Source: an uncultured Clostridium sp. (GTDB taxonomy: Bacteria; Bacillota; Clostridia; TANB77; CAG-508). From it: a stretch of 49,192 nt of DNA. Each line of letters starts with the position of its first letter. Positions within the stretch are counted from its first letter, which is position 1. Location: NCBI GenBank assembly GCA_930989765.1, contig CAKNNA010000011.1:1-49192 (forward strand), read 5' to 3'. The position numbers were made by a program, and so were the translations under genes. Below are positions 39,775 to 48,667 of the stretch, in pieces. The notes under the pieces are model-generated. The model did no database searches and was not told the DNA's origin. It saw only the letters and a list, made by a program, of their open reading frames with translations.

Positions 39775-41746
39775 ATGGAAGATTTAGTAGAAAGCATATT
39801 AGATTATGTCAGGTCAGATTACACAGATTATGCAATAATGATTAATGGTGAATGGGGATCTCGGAAAAACCTATTTTTGGAATAACAAAATAAAAAAGAA
39901 AATTGAATCATTACATTTAAATGGAAAAAGATATACTACAATATATATGTCTTTATATGGAATATCAAACCTTGAAGAAATCAGCAAAAAGATATTTATA
40001 GAAACAACACAATTAATGGATAAAAACTTAAGAAAATTTATGGATGCAAATAACCAAACAACAATACCTGAATATGCAAAAACAGGGCTTGATATGGCAA
40101 ATTTTTTTGGAGTAACACAAAATGGTGATAAAATAGATTATGCTGACTTTTTTTCAACAGATGATAAAGTTCTTTGTTTTGATGACTTAGAAAGAGCAAA
40201 TGTTGATGTTATAGATATTTTAGGTTATATAAATAATTTTGTTGAGCATGACCATATAAAAACAATAATAATATGTAATGAAAAAGAACTTGCAACAAAA
40301 CTTAAAAGCTCTAATTTAGAAATGAAAACATTTATTGCAACATATCTTTTAGACAAACAAGGCGAATTAAATAAAGCAGACAAACCAATGGTAGAAAAAA
40401 TTCAAGATAAAATAGAGCATGTATTTGACAAAGCAAATGATTATGAAAGAATAAAAGAAAAATTAATAGGAGAGACATTCGAATATGCTCCTAAATTTGA
40501 CTATATAATAAATGGCATTTTAATGAGATATGAAAATGATCCAGATTTAATAAGATTTTTAAGGGAAAACACAAAACTAATAATATCTACATTTGAAAGA
40601 AGTGGAACGAGAAACTTAAGAATATTAAAACACTCACTTAATGATTTTAAAAAAATATATGAAATGGTGAATAAAAATTATTCAAATACAAGTCACAGAG
40701 TTATGCAAACAATGCTTATATTTACAATTGCTATATCATTTGAAATAAAAGCTGGAAAAGTTACAAAAGATAAATTTATAAACATACAAGACAATGAAGA
40801 ATATAAATCTGTACTAGTTTCTTCAAGAGTACTTCTTGACAATAGGCAATTTTATATAAAAGAATTTGATAGTAATTATTATTATAATTTTAAATCAGAC
40901 TACAGATTTTTTAAATTTATAGAATATTATGTAAGAACTAGAATATTTGATATGAAAATATTTACAAGAGATATGGAAGATATAAGAAATACTGTTGATA
41001 TAGAAAACTTGCCAGGATATAGAAGATTACTTACAGAAGAATATTGGAAAATATCAGATGATGAGTTTGAAAAAGTAATAAAATCAATAATAGAAGATGT
41101 AAAAGGAGGAAACATTCCTTTAATAGATATAGTAAAAATCTATGCATATTTTAGTTATTTTGTAAAAAAAGGATTAATAGATTATGATATAAAAACTTTA
41201 AAAAATGTATTTTTAAATGGAATGAATATAGCATCTTTAAAATCTGATTATTGCCCAAATGTTGAAGAAGAATTAGATAAAATTGCAGTAGATAACTGGA
41301 AAGATGATATGGAAGAAATACTTAAACATTTTAATAATTTAAATATGCAATTATTAGAAAAAATGTATAAAGAAAAAGCAGAAGAAATATTTAAGTGTAT
41401 TCCTATGAGAATGGAGAAATTTTATGAAAGATTTGATAAAGAATGCACAGATATACCAATATTTAAATATTATGATGTATTTCAATTATTTCAAAGAATT
41501 TCTTGTGCTTCAAATGAAGATATAGTTATTATTAAAGAAAGAATGTTAAATAGAGCTATAAAAAATACTAAAAAATTAGAGCCAGAGCTTAAAAATTTAA
41601 CTCAGTTAAAACAAGTATTAGAAAATTATTTAGAGGGAAAAGAAACTACTATAAAAATGGTTATGCTTAGAGACTTTACACAAAATTTAGGATATATTGT
41701 AGATTTATATAATGATGAATCAAAAAATAGATGGATATTTAAATAA
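39775..41746 (+). CDS. KAP-type P-loop NTPase, with CGGA +1 frameshift in Walker A
   Basis: 656-aa NTPase. Start ATG 39775 after AAAGGAGG. The N terminus reads to INGEWGS, then CGG at 39862 breaks the P-loop; dropping C gives GEWGSGKTYFW. Walker B is VLCFDDLERAN (about residues 135-145), followed by NNFVEHDHIKTIIICNEKEL. The P-loop and Walker B are typical of KAP family NTPases, though I see no membrane helices in the insertion. The long helical C-terminal half is not recognised. KAP proteins are membrane-linked regulators or defence components; role here unknown. Unshifted product only 36 aa. Confidence 0.8.
39862..39865 (+). other. CGGA +1 frameshift site 7 (KAP NTPase Gly30, Walker A)
   Basis: Zero frame TCT CGG AAA AAC then an early TAA. 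Shifted TCT (C) GGA AAA ACC reads Ser-Gly-Lys-Thr, the heart of the P-loop. The position cannot be alternative protein design: without the shift no ATPase is possible. Confidence 0.9.
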
Positions 41747-41757
41747 GTTAGAAATTT

Positions 41758-41788
41758 AAATCTCAGAAAAATAAATCTGAGATTTTTA
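41758..41788 (+). terminator. terminator after the KAP NTPase gene
   Basis: AAATCTCAG and CTGAGATTTTT are perfect arms around AAAAATAAAT. Confidence 0.85.
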
Positions 41789-41922
41789 CCTTATAAAAAG
41801 GTGCAAAATTTTTTAAAAAGAAAAATTTAAAATATTACAAAAAAGAAAAATAATAAAATAATGTATAAAAATTTCCTTCTTTGACATAATAAAAGTAGAC
41901 ATAAATTAAAAGGAGGAAAATT

Positions 41923-42477
41923 ATGAAAGCAACAGGTGTTGTAAGAAGAATAGATGATTTAGGAAGAGTAGTAATTCCAAAAGAAATAAGAAAAACACTA
42001 AGAATAAAAGAAGGTGACCCGCTTGAAATATTTACAGATAGAGAAGGTCAAGTAATATTAAAAAAATATTCTCCAATAGGTGAACTTTCAGAATTTGCAT
42101 CTGGTTATGCTGAAACATTATCAAAAACAACTGGACACATTGCCTGTATTACAGATAAAGATACAATAATTGCAGTATCAGGAGGTTCTAAAAAAGAATT
42201 TTTAGAGCAAGATATAAGTAAGGAATTAGAACAGTTAATGGAAGATAAAGAGGTTTATACTAGTAAGGAAAATAGCGATTTAGCTATGCCTATTGTAAAG
42301 AATGATAATAATCAAAGAAAACATAATGCACAAGTTGTTTATCCGATTATTTCTAATGGGGATACTATTGGAACTGTTATTCTAATATCTAAAGATGCTA
42401 ATGCTAAGATGAATGATGTTGAAAAAAAAGTAGCACAATCTGCGGCAGCGTTTTTGGGTAGTCAAATGGAAATATAG
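41923..42477 (+). CDS. spoVT: stage V sporulation protein T
   Basis: Forespore transcription regulator. N-terminal SpoVT-AbrB swapped-hairpin domain (MKATGVVRRIDDLGRVVIPK, EIRKTLRIKEGDPLEIF) and a C-terminal GAF domain (about 55-180, with HIACITDKDTIIAVSGG). 184 aa, usual length. AAAGGAGG precedes the ATG. The upstream GTATA (41863) and CATAATA (41884) could be a sporulation sigma promoter, though the spacing is longer than ideal. A terminator-like hairpin follows. Confidence 0.95.
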   Translation: MKATGVVRRIDDLGRVVIPKEIRKTLRIKEGDPLEIFTDREGQVILKKYSPIGELSEFASGYAETLSKTTGHIACITDKDTIIAVSGGSKKEFLEQDISKELEQLMEDKEVYTSKENSDLAMPIVKNDNNQRKHNAQVVYPIISNGDTIGTVILISKDANAKMNDVEKKVAQSAAAFLGSQMEI

Positions 42478-42480
42478 TTT

Positions 42481-42511
42481 AGAGGAAAGGGAAACTTTTT
42501 CTCTTTTTTAT
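42481..42511 (+). terminator. terminator after spoVT
   Basis: AGAGGAAA and TTTTTCTCT form a short stem with one mismatch, followed by TTTTTA. Confidence 0.6.
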
Positions 42512-42515
42512 TGTG

Positions 42516-42706
42516 TAATTAAGTATAAAAATTAATTAATTGGAAAATCTAAAAATAATATAACAATAGCAGGGGAAAAAGTCAATATATAAAAAATGAT
42601 TTTAAAAAGAAAAATTGTAAAAAATTCAATTTAGAAATGTATATATTTCTGATATATCAATGGTTTTAAAAGATATTAATTATTAATTAATTTTTATACT
42701 TAATTA
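42516..42706. mobile_element. 191-bp MITE-like element with perfect 25-bp inverted termini
   Basis: The 25 bases at 42516-42540 (beginning TAATTAAGTATAAAAATTAA) are exactly repeated in reverse at 42682-42706. The interior is AT-rich and has no ORF. Size and ends suit a non-autonomous transposon; a clear target duplication could not be assigned because the flanks are A/T only. Together with flanking DNA this accounts for the gene-free 42478-42837 stretch. Confidence 0.55.
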
Positions 42707-42837
42707 TAAAAATAAGATAAATATCATATCATAAAATGTTATTTAAAATGATAAAAAATAATGGACAAAAAGTAGAATGTATGATATTGTAAGTAAAGAA
42801 ATTTAAAACAAAATGTTTAAATATGGGGGTAAAACAA

Positions 42838-42972
42838 ATGGTAGATAGAAGAAATCAAAAGAAAAAGCAAAGTGGAATAACATTAATAGCACTAGTTATT
42901 ACAATTTTGTTCTCCTATGACGAAAAATTAAAATGTAGTAATAGCAAAGGTTTCCTCCTACAAACAATTTAG
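42838..42972 (+). pseudogene. truncated prepilin-like N terminus
   Basis: 44 codons: MVDRRNQKKKQSGITLIALV then out of the family. The segment KQSGITLIALVITI is the type IV prepilin-type processing and membrane motif, also at the start of the gene ending at 46635. After ITI the sequence becomes unrelated and stops, so the rest of the gene was probably deleted or replaced. A terminator-like hairpin follows at 43000. Confidence 0.6.
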
Positions 42973-42999
42973 TAAATTATAAAATTTTCACATATTTAG

Positions 43000-43040
43000 A
43001 AGATGAATTGTAAAAAATAATACAATGTCATCTTTTTTTG
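43000..43040 (+). terminator. terminator upstream of the DUF1016 gene
   Basis: AAGATGAATTGT pairs with ACAATGTCATCTT (one bulge) followed by a T-run. It may have ended the lost prepilin gene. Confidence 0.7.
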
Positions 43041-43106
43041 AATTTGTAATGAATTTTCTGGAAATAAATGTTATAATTAGAAAAAATCGAAAAAGGAGAA
43101 AAAATT

Positions 43107-44129
43107 ATGAATCAAGATTTAATTTTAGATAGATTAACTAATAATATAATAGATTATACAATTAAAACAAGAGAAAAGGTATATAATAATGTTAGAGAAG
43201 AAATGGTAAATTATTATTGGAATGTAGGAAGAATGATTGTCGAAGAAGAGCAAGGAGGAGACATTACTCCAGAATATGGGAGAAAATTATATTTAGAATT
43301 AGCAAAAAGACTTACAAAGAAAATGGGAAAAGGTTTTTCACGTTCTAACCTATTTAATATGAGAAACTTTTATATAACGTATCCAATTGTCCAGACGTAT
43401 GGACAATTGACTTGGTCGCACTTTTGCGAGTTAATAGGAATTAAAGATGAAAATGAAAGAAAGTTTTATGAAAAAGAAACAGTAAATTCAAAGTGGTCGA
43501 CAAGAGAACTAAGCAGACAAATAGAAAGTGGACTTTATCAAAGGCTTTTACTATCAGATGGAAAAGCTAATAAAGAAAAAGTATTACAATTGGCTAAAGA
43601 AGGACAAATTATAGAAAAACCAAAAGATATAATAAAAGAACCTTATGTTTTTGAATTTCTTGGAATAAAAGAAGAAAAACCTTTATTAGAAAAAGACCTT
43701 GAATATAAATTGATTAGACAATTAGAAGATTTTTTATTAGAATTAGGAAAGGGATTTATGTTTGTGGGCTCACAACAAAGAATAACGATAGATAATGTTC
43801 ATTATTATGTGGATATGGTCTTTTATAACAAGATATTAAAATGTTATGTTTTAATAGATTTAAAAATGGGAAAATTAAAACCCGAAAATATGGGACAGAT
43901 GAATATGTATCTTAATTATTATGAAACTGAAGTTAATGATGAGGGAGATAATAAACCAATTGGGATAATACTTTGTGCAAAAAAGGATAATGTAGTAGCT
44001 GAATATAGTTTAGGTGGAATTAACAACAATTTATTTGCGTCAAATTATACATACTATATGCCAGATAAAGAAGAATTAATTGCACAAGTGGAAAAAGTAA
44101 TAAATGAAAATGAAGATGAAAAAGAATAA
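43107..44129 (+). CDS. DUF1016 (YhcG-like) PDDEXK nuclease-family protein
   Basis: 340 aa. N-terminal DUF1016 domain (VREEMVNYYWNVGRMIVEEE, then GKGFSRSNLFNMRNFY, LTWSHFCELIG) and C-terminal PDDEXK-type nuclease domain (DNVHYYVDMVFYNKILKCYVLIDLKMGKLKPENMGQMNMYLNYY, in which D and DLK are the likely metal site). Such proteins occur in mobile and defence-rich regions and beside restriction systems; the exact role is unknown. AAAAGGAG precedes the ATG. A palindrome sits inside the gene at 43384 and a related one right after it. Confidence 0.88.
   Translation: MNQDLILDRLTNNIIDYTIKTREKVYNNVREEMVNYYWNVGRMIVEEEQGGDITPEYGRKLYLELAKRLTKKMGKGFSRSNLFNMRNFYITYPIVQTYGQLTWSHFCELIGIKDENERKFYEKETVNSKWSTRELSRQIESGLYQRLLLSDGKANKEKVLQLAKEGQIIEKPKDIIKEPYVFEFLGIKEEKPLLEKDLEYKLIRQLEDFLLELGKGFMFVGSQQRITIDNVHYYVDMVFYNKILKCYVLIDLKMGKLKPENMGQMNMYLNYYETEVNDEGDNKPIGIILCAKKDNVVAEYSLGGINNNLFASNYTYYMPDKEELIAQVEKVINENEDEKE
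43384..43409. repeat. palindrome inside the DUF1016 gene
   Basis: Perfect arms CAATTGTCCA (43384-43393) and TGGACAATTG (43400-43409) around GACGTA. It encodes the PIVQTYGQLTW stretch in frame. A near copy lies just after the gene. Confidence 0.8.
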
Positions 44130-44140
44130 AATATTTTGAA

Positions 44141-44160
44141 TCGTCCAGACGTCTGGACAA
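44141..44160. repeat. second GTCCAGACGTCTGGAC palindrome
   Basis: GTCCAGACGTCTGGAC (44143-44158) is a perfect 16-base palindrome. It shares TCCAGACGT and TGGACAA with the one inside the gene, so both belong to one small repeat family. Confidence 0.8.
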
Positions 44161-44170
44161 TTTAAAAATA

Positions 44171-44208
44171 AAATCGTTTTAGACCAAAAATCTAAAGCGA
44201 TTTTTTTT
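44171..44208 (+). terminator. terminator after the DUF1016 gene
   Basis: AAATCGTTTTAGA and TCTAAAGCGATTT are arms with one G-U pair, followed by TTTTTT. Confidence 0.85.
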
Positions 44209-44313
44209 ATGGAAATTTTTTATCTACATTTAAAAAATATAAAGTTATACTAAAAACAATTTTAAAAGGCTGAAAATTGAAAATGAAGCGAATGAGTGGA
44301 AGAAGGTAAGGGA

Positions 44314-44832
44314 ATGTCTAACTTAAATTTAAAAGGTGTATGGATACCAATAGAAATATTAACAGATAAAAAGTTAAGTGATAAAGAAAAGAATATATAT
44401 GCAATAATTTTATATTTAAGCAAAGAAAACAATTATTGTTATCTAACTAATAAATCTATAAGTGAATTATTAAATATATCAATAACACAAGTATCAAAAT
44501 TAGTAAATTCATTAAAAGATAAGAATTATATTAGAATTGAATTGATTTACAAAGAAAATAGCAAACAAATAGAAATGAGAAAACTAATACCAATAGTAAA
44601 AAATAATGATACCTATTTAACAAAAGTTAAATACCCTCTCCAACAAAACTTCAATACCCCTATTGAAGAAAAGTTTAAGGATAATAAATATAATAATAAA
44701 AATATAAATAATAAATATAATAGCAACAACAAAATTTACAAAAAGAGTAAGGCTAACTTTGAAGAACGAGATTATACTGGCTATGACTTTACTAAACTAT
44801 ATGCAAATGCAGATATATTAATAAAAGAATAA
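44314..44832 (+). CDS. winged-helix replication-type protein
   Basis: 172 aa. N-terminal winged helix of the kind found in phage and plasmid replication initiators (LSDKEKNIYAIILYLSKEN, YCYLTNKSISELLNISITQV, SKLVNSLKDKNYI). Then an asparagine- and lysine-rich low-complexity linker and a short C-terminal YDFTKLYANADILIKE. ATG 44314 behind AAGGTAAGG is preferred over 44296. Placed just before the oriT and relaxase, it probably belongs to the same mobile element. Confidence 0.7.
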   Translation: MSNLNLKGVWIPIEILTDKKLSDKEKNIYAIILYLSKENNYCYLTNKSISELLNISITQVSKLVNSLKDKNYIRIELIYKENSKQIEMRKLIPIVKNNDTYLTKVKYPLQQNFNTPIEEKFKDNKYNNKNINNKYNSNNKIYKKSKANFEERDYTGYDFTKLYANADILIKE

Positions 44833-44853
44833 GCATTTGCATATAAGAACCTG

Positions 44854-44886
44854 ACCCACTAGAGCAATCAAAGATTGCTAGTGGGT
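44854..44886 (+). promoter_or_regulatory. hairpin in the gene-free region before the relaxase
   Basis: ACCCACTAG and CAATC pair with GATTG and TAGTGGGT around AAA. No T-run. The 44833-45198 stretch has no gene; it holds this hairpin, the terminator at 44917 and the oriT-like site. Confidence 0.6.
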
Positions 44887-44916
44887 ACCCCAGAACCTTG
44901 TTACTGGCGTAATAGA

Positions 44917-44966
44917 AAATCAGCTACTAGAGTAGACACACTACTTTGGTGGCTGATTTTTTTTTA
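44917..44966 (+). terminator. terminator upstream of oriT
   Basis: AAATCAGC with ACTAGAGTAG pair with CTACTTTGGT and GGCTGATTT (two G-U pairs), ending in a run of nine or more T. Confidence 0.85.
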
Positions 44967-45065
44967 GAATAAAGTTGCGAATAGCAAATTTATTCTAAAA
45001 ACATAAAAAATATGTTGATATTTTTTAGAAAAAGGGGTGTGGGGAAAAATAAATTTTTCCCTGCC

Positions 45066-45116
45066 ACACTAACACTTTTTGCCGTTAGGCTAAAAAAGTG
45101 TTGTAGTGTGTTTACA
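45066..45116 (+). other. predicted oriT of the MobV relaxase
   Basis: Arms AACACTTTTT (45071-45080) and AAAAAAGTGTT (45092-45102) around GCCGTTAGGC, followed directly by TAGTGTG then TTTA. TAGTGTG followed by TT is the nick sequence known for pMV158-type MobV relaxases; the nick is predicted between 45110 and 45111. It lies about 90 bases before the relaxase gene, as in that family. Confidence 0.78.
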
Positions 45117-45198
45117 GCACATTTTGAAAAAGCGCTTTTAAGCAAGGTCAAAGAAGAAATTTTATTCGTGTGAATATACACGAGTAAGGAGGTTAGAT

Positions 45199-46446
45199 AT
45201 GAGTTATGCAATAATAAGAAATGCAAAATACAAAAGAGAAAATTTAATGGCGGTATATCGCCATAATGAAAGAAAAAACAAAAATTATTCTAATAAAAAT
45301 ATAGATTTAACAAAATCACATCTAAACTATTCATTAAAAAATCCAGAATTTAATTACGTGAAAGAATTTGATACAATTTTAAAGAAACATAATTTGAAAG
45401 GACAAATAAAAACAGTAAGTAATATAGTTTGTGAATATATGATTACATCAGACAATGACTTTTTTAAAAGAATAGGAGAAGAAGAAACAAAAAGATATTT
45501 TGAAACATCATATAAATTTGTATGTGATTATAAAGAGTTAGGCGAAAAATATATATTGTCAGCAAAAGTGCATTATGATGAGAAATCACCACATATGCAC
45601 TTACTTTTTTTGCCAGTTGTTCATACAAAAGATAAAAAAGGAAATCCTATTGATAAATTAGCCTGTAGTGAATTTTGGAAAGCAAAAGACAGTTATAGAC
45701 AATTACAAAATGCCTTTTTTGAATATATGGTATCAAACGGATTTGAATTGCAAAGAGGATTGCCAAAGGAAGAAACAGGCAGAGTTCATTATACTTTGAA
45801 GGAATATAAGAATATAACTAATTATGAACATACAAAAGAAACATTAAAAAATATAAAATTAGAATTGCCAGAAATTCCAGATATAAAAGATATTAGAAAA
45901 GTTATGATAAATAGAGATGAAAAAATTTGTAACGAAATTATAAAGCCAAAAGATGAATTGATACAAGAGTTATATCAAGATAATGTTTTATTGTATAAGG
46001 AATTGTCAAAACAAGCAAAGGTTATAGAAGAAGCAGAAAAATATCAAAATGAAAGAGATAAAATACTTGCAGATAATGAAGAATTACACAATACAGTAAA
46101 ACATTTAGAAAAAGAATATAAAAAGAAAAGTAATAATTTAGACTTTGATTTTAACAATAGAAAAGACGAACTTGAGGAAGAATACAAAGAAAAATCTTTT
46201 GAATTAGAGCATAAATATCACAACAAAATTCACAAGTTAGAAAAAGAAAATAATCATTTACACAAAATAATAAATAAGTTTTGGGATAGTCTTGAAAAAT
46301 TCATTTCTTGGATTTGTAAAAAATTTGATATTGCTGAAGAAGACAATTTAATTAGAGATTTTCAAAAGGAAACAAATACTTTTATAGATCCAGAAAAGCA
46401 ACTTAAACATGAAGAAAGAGAAAAAGAGTGGGATTTGGAAAGATAA
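45199..46446 (+). CDS. MobV family relaxase
   Basis: Plasmid or element mobilisation relaxase. N-terminal MSYAIIRNAKYKRENLMAVYRHNERKNKNYSNKNID matches Pre/Mob proteins (given here only as the family's start); metal-binding motif VHYDEKSPHMHLLFLPV with three His. The C-terminal half (about 250-390) is coiled coil. 415 aa. AAGGAGG precedes the ATG. With the oriT it makes this a mobilisable element that would use another element's transfer machinery. Confidence 0.93.
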   Translation: MSYAIIRNAKYKRENLMAVYRHNERKNKNYSNKNIDLTKSHLNYSLKNPEFNYVKEFDTILKKHNLKGQIKTVSNIVCEYMITSDNDFFKRIGEEETKRYFETSYKFVCDYKELGEKYILSAKVHYDEKSPHMHLLFLPVVHTKDKKGNPIDKLACSEFWKAKDSYRQLQNAFFEYMVSNGFELQRGLPKEETGRVHYTLKEYKNITNYEHTKETLKNIKLELPEIPDIKDIRKVMINRDEKICNEIIKPKDELIQELYQDNVLLYKELSKQAKVIEEAEKYQNERDKILADNEELHNTVKHLEKEYKKKSNNLDFDFNNRKDELEEEYKEKSFELEHKYHNKIHKLEKENNHLHKIINKFWDSLEKFISWICKKFDIAEEDNLIRDFQKETNTFIDPEKQLKHEEREKEWDLER

Positions 46447-46467
46447 AAGACTGAAATCAGTCTTTTA
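46445..46467 (+). terminator. terminator after the relaxase gene
   Basis: AAAAGACTGA and TCAGTCTTTT are perfect arms around AA. The 167 bases to the next gene hold nothing else visible. Confidence 0.85.
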
Positions 46468-46634
46468 TTGTCCTAAAACATATATGTTTTGATGTGTGAC
46501 TTACATAATAGAAACAGCTCCTATCACAAGACCATTGTTGTAAATTCTGAATAATTGCCCTCTAAATTATAAATATTTTTCAATTTTATTCATTAAATCC
46601 ATAGCGAAGTACTAGAAAAAATAGCATAATACCA

Positions 46635-47822
46635 CTAATCTAATAAAGTTATATTATCCCTATTTAATGCTGTTACATATTCTTGCAATATAGGACATGT
46701 TCCAGTTACTCTAATTTCGCAACCTTCTTCAGTTCCAATATTCCAAAACATAGAATAATAATCTTTCCTGCCATTTGATAGAACTGCTCCTGTTAAATTA
46801 GCATTAATTGTAATTATTCCAGTAAGTTTACTACAGTTTATAAATGCTTCCTGCATATTAGTTACACTATTTGGTATTGTTGGTGCTGACACAAGATTAG
46901 TACAATCTCTAAATGTACCTGTCATATTTTCTACTGTATTAGGAATTTGAGGAGCATCCTTTATTAAAGTACATTGTGCAAATGTACTTTGCATATTTAT
47001 TACTCCGACTGGTATTTTAGATAAAGTCGTTAGATTTATACATCTTAAGAATGTATTATTCATATTAATTACTGTATTTGGAATATCAGGCATTACTTTT
47101 ATATTTTCATTTCTCGCAAATAAATATGTTAAATCTGTTACTGGTATAAAAGTATCATCTGTTTCTCCTTTTATATATTGAGGTATCATACCATCTATCT
47201 TACCATTCTCCGTAAATGTTCCAAGATATCCCATCTTTGCTTCTAGCCAATTTTCTTCTTTTACTGCTGTCATTGTTTCCTCACTATTTAGTGCATAAGT
47301 TCCATCATCCAATTTTGTATATTCCCATAAGTCCATATCTACAGGTTTGCCATCTGTACCGATACCAATTACTCCGTTGTTTCTTTCTTCATCTTGTGAA
47401 GATGGAGCTATATATTTAGCATCAAAATTAATATTTAAATTTTCTATATTTCCATTACTATCTAATTTATATTCTTTTTTCTTATCCAAAAACAATATAT
47501 GTTTTGTGCCATCTTCACTATCAAATACAATAGCTTTTGTTCCGTCTTTTATAAGTATACTTCCTAAACTATCAGTAGTTAGTTCTTGATATCCAGTATC
47601 CCCTATTTGTGCTTCTGTTATTGCTAATCTTATTTTTTCTATATCTTCTGCTTGTTCTGTTTCATTCTTTGCTTGTTGAGTTCTTGTCAATATTCCGTTG
47701 TCTCTTGTCAAAGTTGCTATCGTTACTCCTGCTAATATTAGTAAAACAATTATTGTAACGACAAGAGAAATAAGAGTAATACCTTTTTTACCATATTTTA
47801 ATTCTTCTTTTAGTTTCTTCAT
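46635..47822 (-). CDS. prepilin-anchored BspA-like repeat surface protein
   Basis: About 395 aa. N terminus has the prepilin-type motif KKGITLISLVVTIIVLLILAG, then a helical stalk (RTQQAKNETEQAEDIEKIRLA). The C-terminal half has about four 23-residue repeats of the pattern NM..TF..C..L...P.IPN.V, a BspA/DUF285-like leucine-rich solenoid. Probably displayed on the cell surface, possibly in a pilus-like assembly. ATG 47822 behind AAAGGA is preferred; the frame is open to 47897. No prepilin peptidase in the window. Confidence 0.8.
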   Translation of the reverse strand: MKKLKEELKYGKKGITLISLVVTIIVLLILAGVTIATLTRDNGILTRTQQAKNETEQAEDIEKIRLAITEAQIGDTGYQELTTDSLGSILIKDGTKAIVFDSEDGTKHILFLDKKKEYKLDSNGNIENLNINFDAKYIAPSSQDEERNNGVIGIGTDGKPVDMDLWEYTKLDDGTYALNSEETMTAVKEENWLEAKMGYLGTFTENGKIDGMIPQYIKGETDDTFIPVTDLTYLFARNENIKVMPDIPNTVINMNNTFLRCINLTTLSKIPVGVINMQSTFAQCTLIKDAPQIPNTVENMTGTFRDCTNLVSAPTIPNSVTNMQEAFINCSKLTGIITINANLTGAVLSNGRKDYYSMFWNIGTEEGCEIRVTGTCPILQEYVTALNRDNITLLD

Positions 47823-47962
47823 AATTAAATCAATTCCTTTCATTTTTTTCTTTTGACTTTCTGAAATTATATTATCATAACAGTAATATATTTGCAAGTA
47901 AAAACAGGTGCATATTTATATTTGTTTTTAATATAAAATATCTTGCAAAGGAGGCTACAAAT

Positions 47963-48163
47963 ATGAATAAATTAAAAATTCCAGAAAATCATAGTGGAGT
48001 TAGCAAAACTCTTAGATTGCCAGAAAATATAGTAAATGATATACAAAATCTTGCTAATCTTAAAAACTTATCTTTTAATAAAGTGGTAATTTCTTTATTA
48101 GAATTTAGCCTAAATAATTTAGATGAAAAAGATAAAGAAGAATTAGAAAAATTGAAAAAATAA
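47963..48163 (+). CDS. ribbon-helix-helix small protein
   Basis: 66 aa. GVSKTLRLPENIVNDIQNLANLKNLSFNKVV fits an Arc/CopG-type ribbon-helix-helix fold: beta strand KTLRLP, then two helices. Often an autoregulator or antitoxin-like DNA binder in mobile elements. AAAGGAGG precedes the ATG. Confidence 0.8.
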   Translation: MNKLKIPENHSGVSKTLRLPENIVNDIQNLANLKNLSFNKVVISLLEFSLNNLDEKDKEELEKLKK

Positions 48164-48173
48164 TTTTCTATTT

Positions 48174-48201
48174 AGGTAGACTAAAGTAGTCTATCTTTTT
48201 A
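48174..48201. terminator. bidirectional terminator between convergent genes
   Basis: GGTAGACT and AGTCTATC pair around AAAGT, followed by TTTTT on the plus strand. Confidence 0.65.
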
Positions 48202-48468
48202 AATATCAAGACAAATTATTGTATCATTATCTAAATATAATTTAATATCTTTTTCATCGATTTCTATTTTGTATATTTGATTCAAATTTATCTTTAGATA
48301 ATTCTGGCTTTCGTCATCTGTGATATTTAAAATTTCATATTCAATAAAATATTTTAGTTTATGTATTAAATATTTAGTTTTCAAAAATCCATCTTGAGTT
48401 ATAGTTGTATTCTTCCCTATAAACTCATTTAATTTTTCTTCTAAATTATTATTTGTATTTTGTACCAT
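48199..48468 (-). CDS. unrecognised 89-aa protein
   Basis: Acidic protein with a helical N-terminal half (NNLEEKLNEFIGKN) and a beta-rich C-terminal half (QIYKIEIDEKDIKLYLDND). No membrane helix. Divergent from the HTH gene across the operator region, so possibly controlled by it. Function unknown. Confidence 0.6.
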   Translation of the reverse strand: MVQNTNNNLEEKLNEFIGKNTTITQDGFLKTKYLIHKLKYFIEYEILNITDDESQNYLKINLNQIYKIEIDEKDIKLYLDNDTIICLDI

Positions 48469-48612
48469 TCTTATTACCTCATTTCACAATTTACTTATTT
48501 TTATTATATTATTTTGTCAATTTCTTATTAGAATTATACTACTTTTGTTGTTCTTTTTATATAAGAATTTTTTATTAGTAAATTTGTAAAATGAAGTATT
48601 CTAATTCTACAC

Positions 48613-48628
48613 TTGCGACTGTTCGCAA
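48613..48628. promoter_or_regulatory. operator O1, TTGCGA-N4-TCGCAA
   Basis: Perfect inverted repeat TTGCGA (48613-48618), CTGT, TCGCAA (48623-48628). It sits in the gap between the divergent 48199-48468 gene and the HTH gene. A TATTAT hexamer 16 bases downstream suggests overlap with a promoter. Confidence 0.75.
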
Positions 48629-48667
48629 TAATTATATTATAAGAAAAATGAAAAGTCAACAACAATA

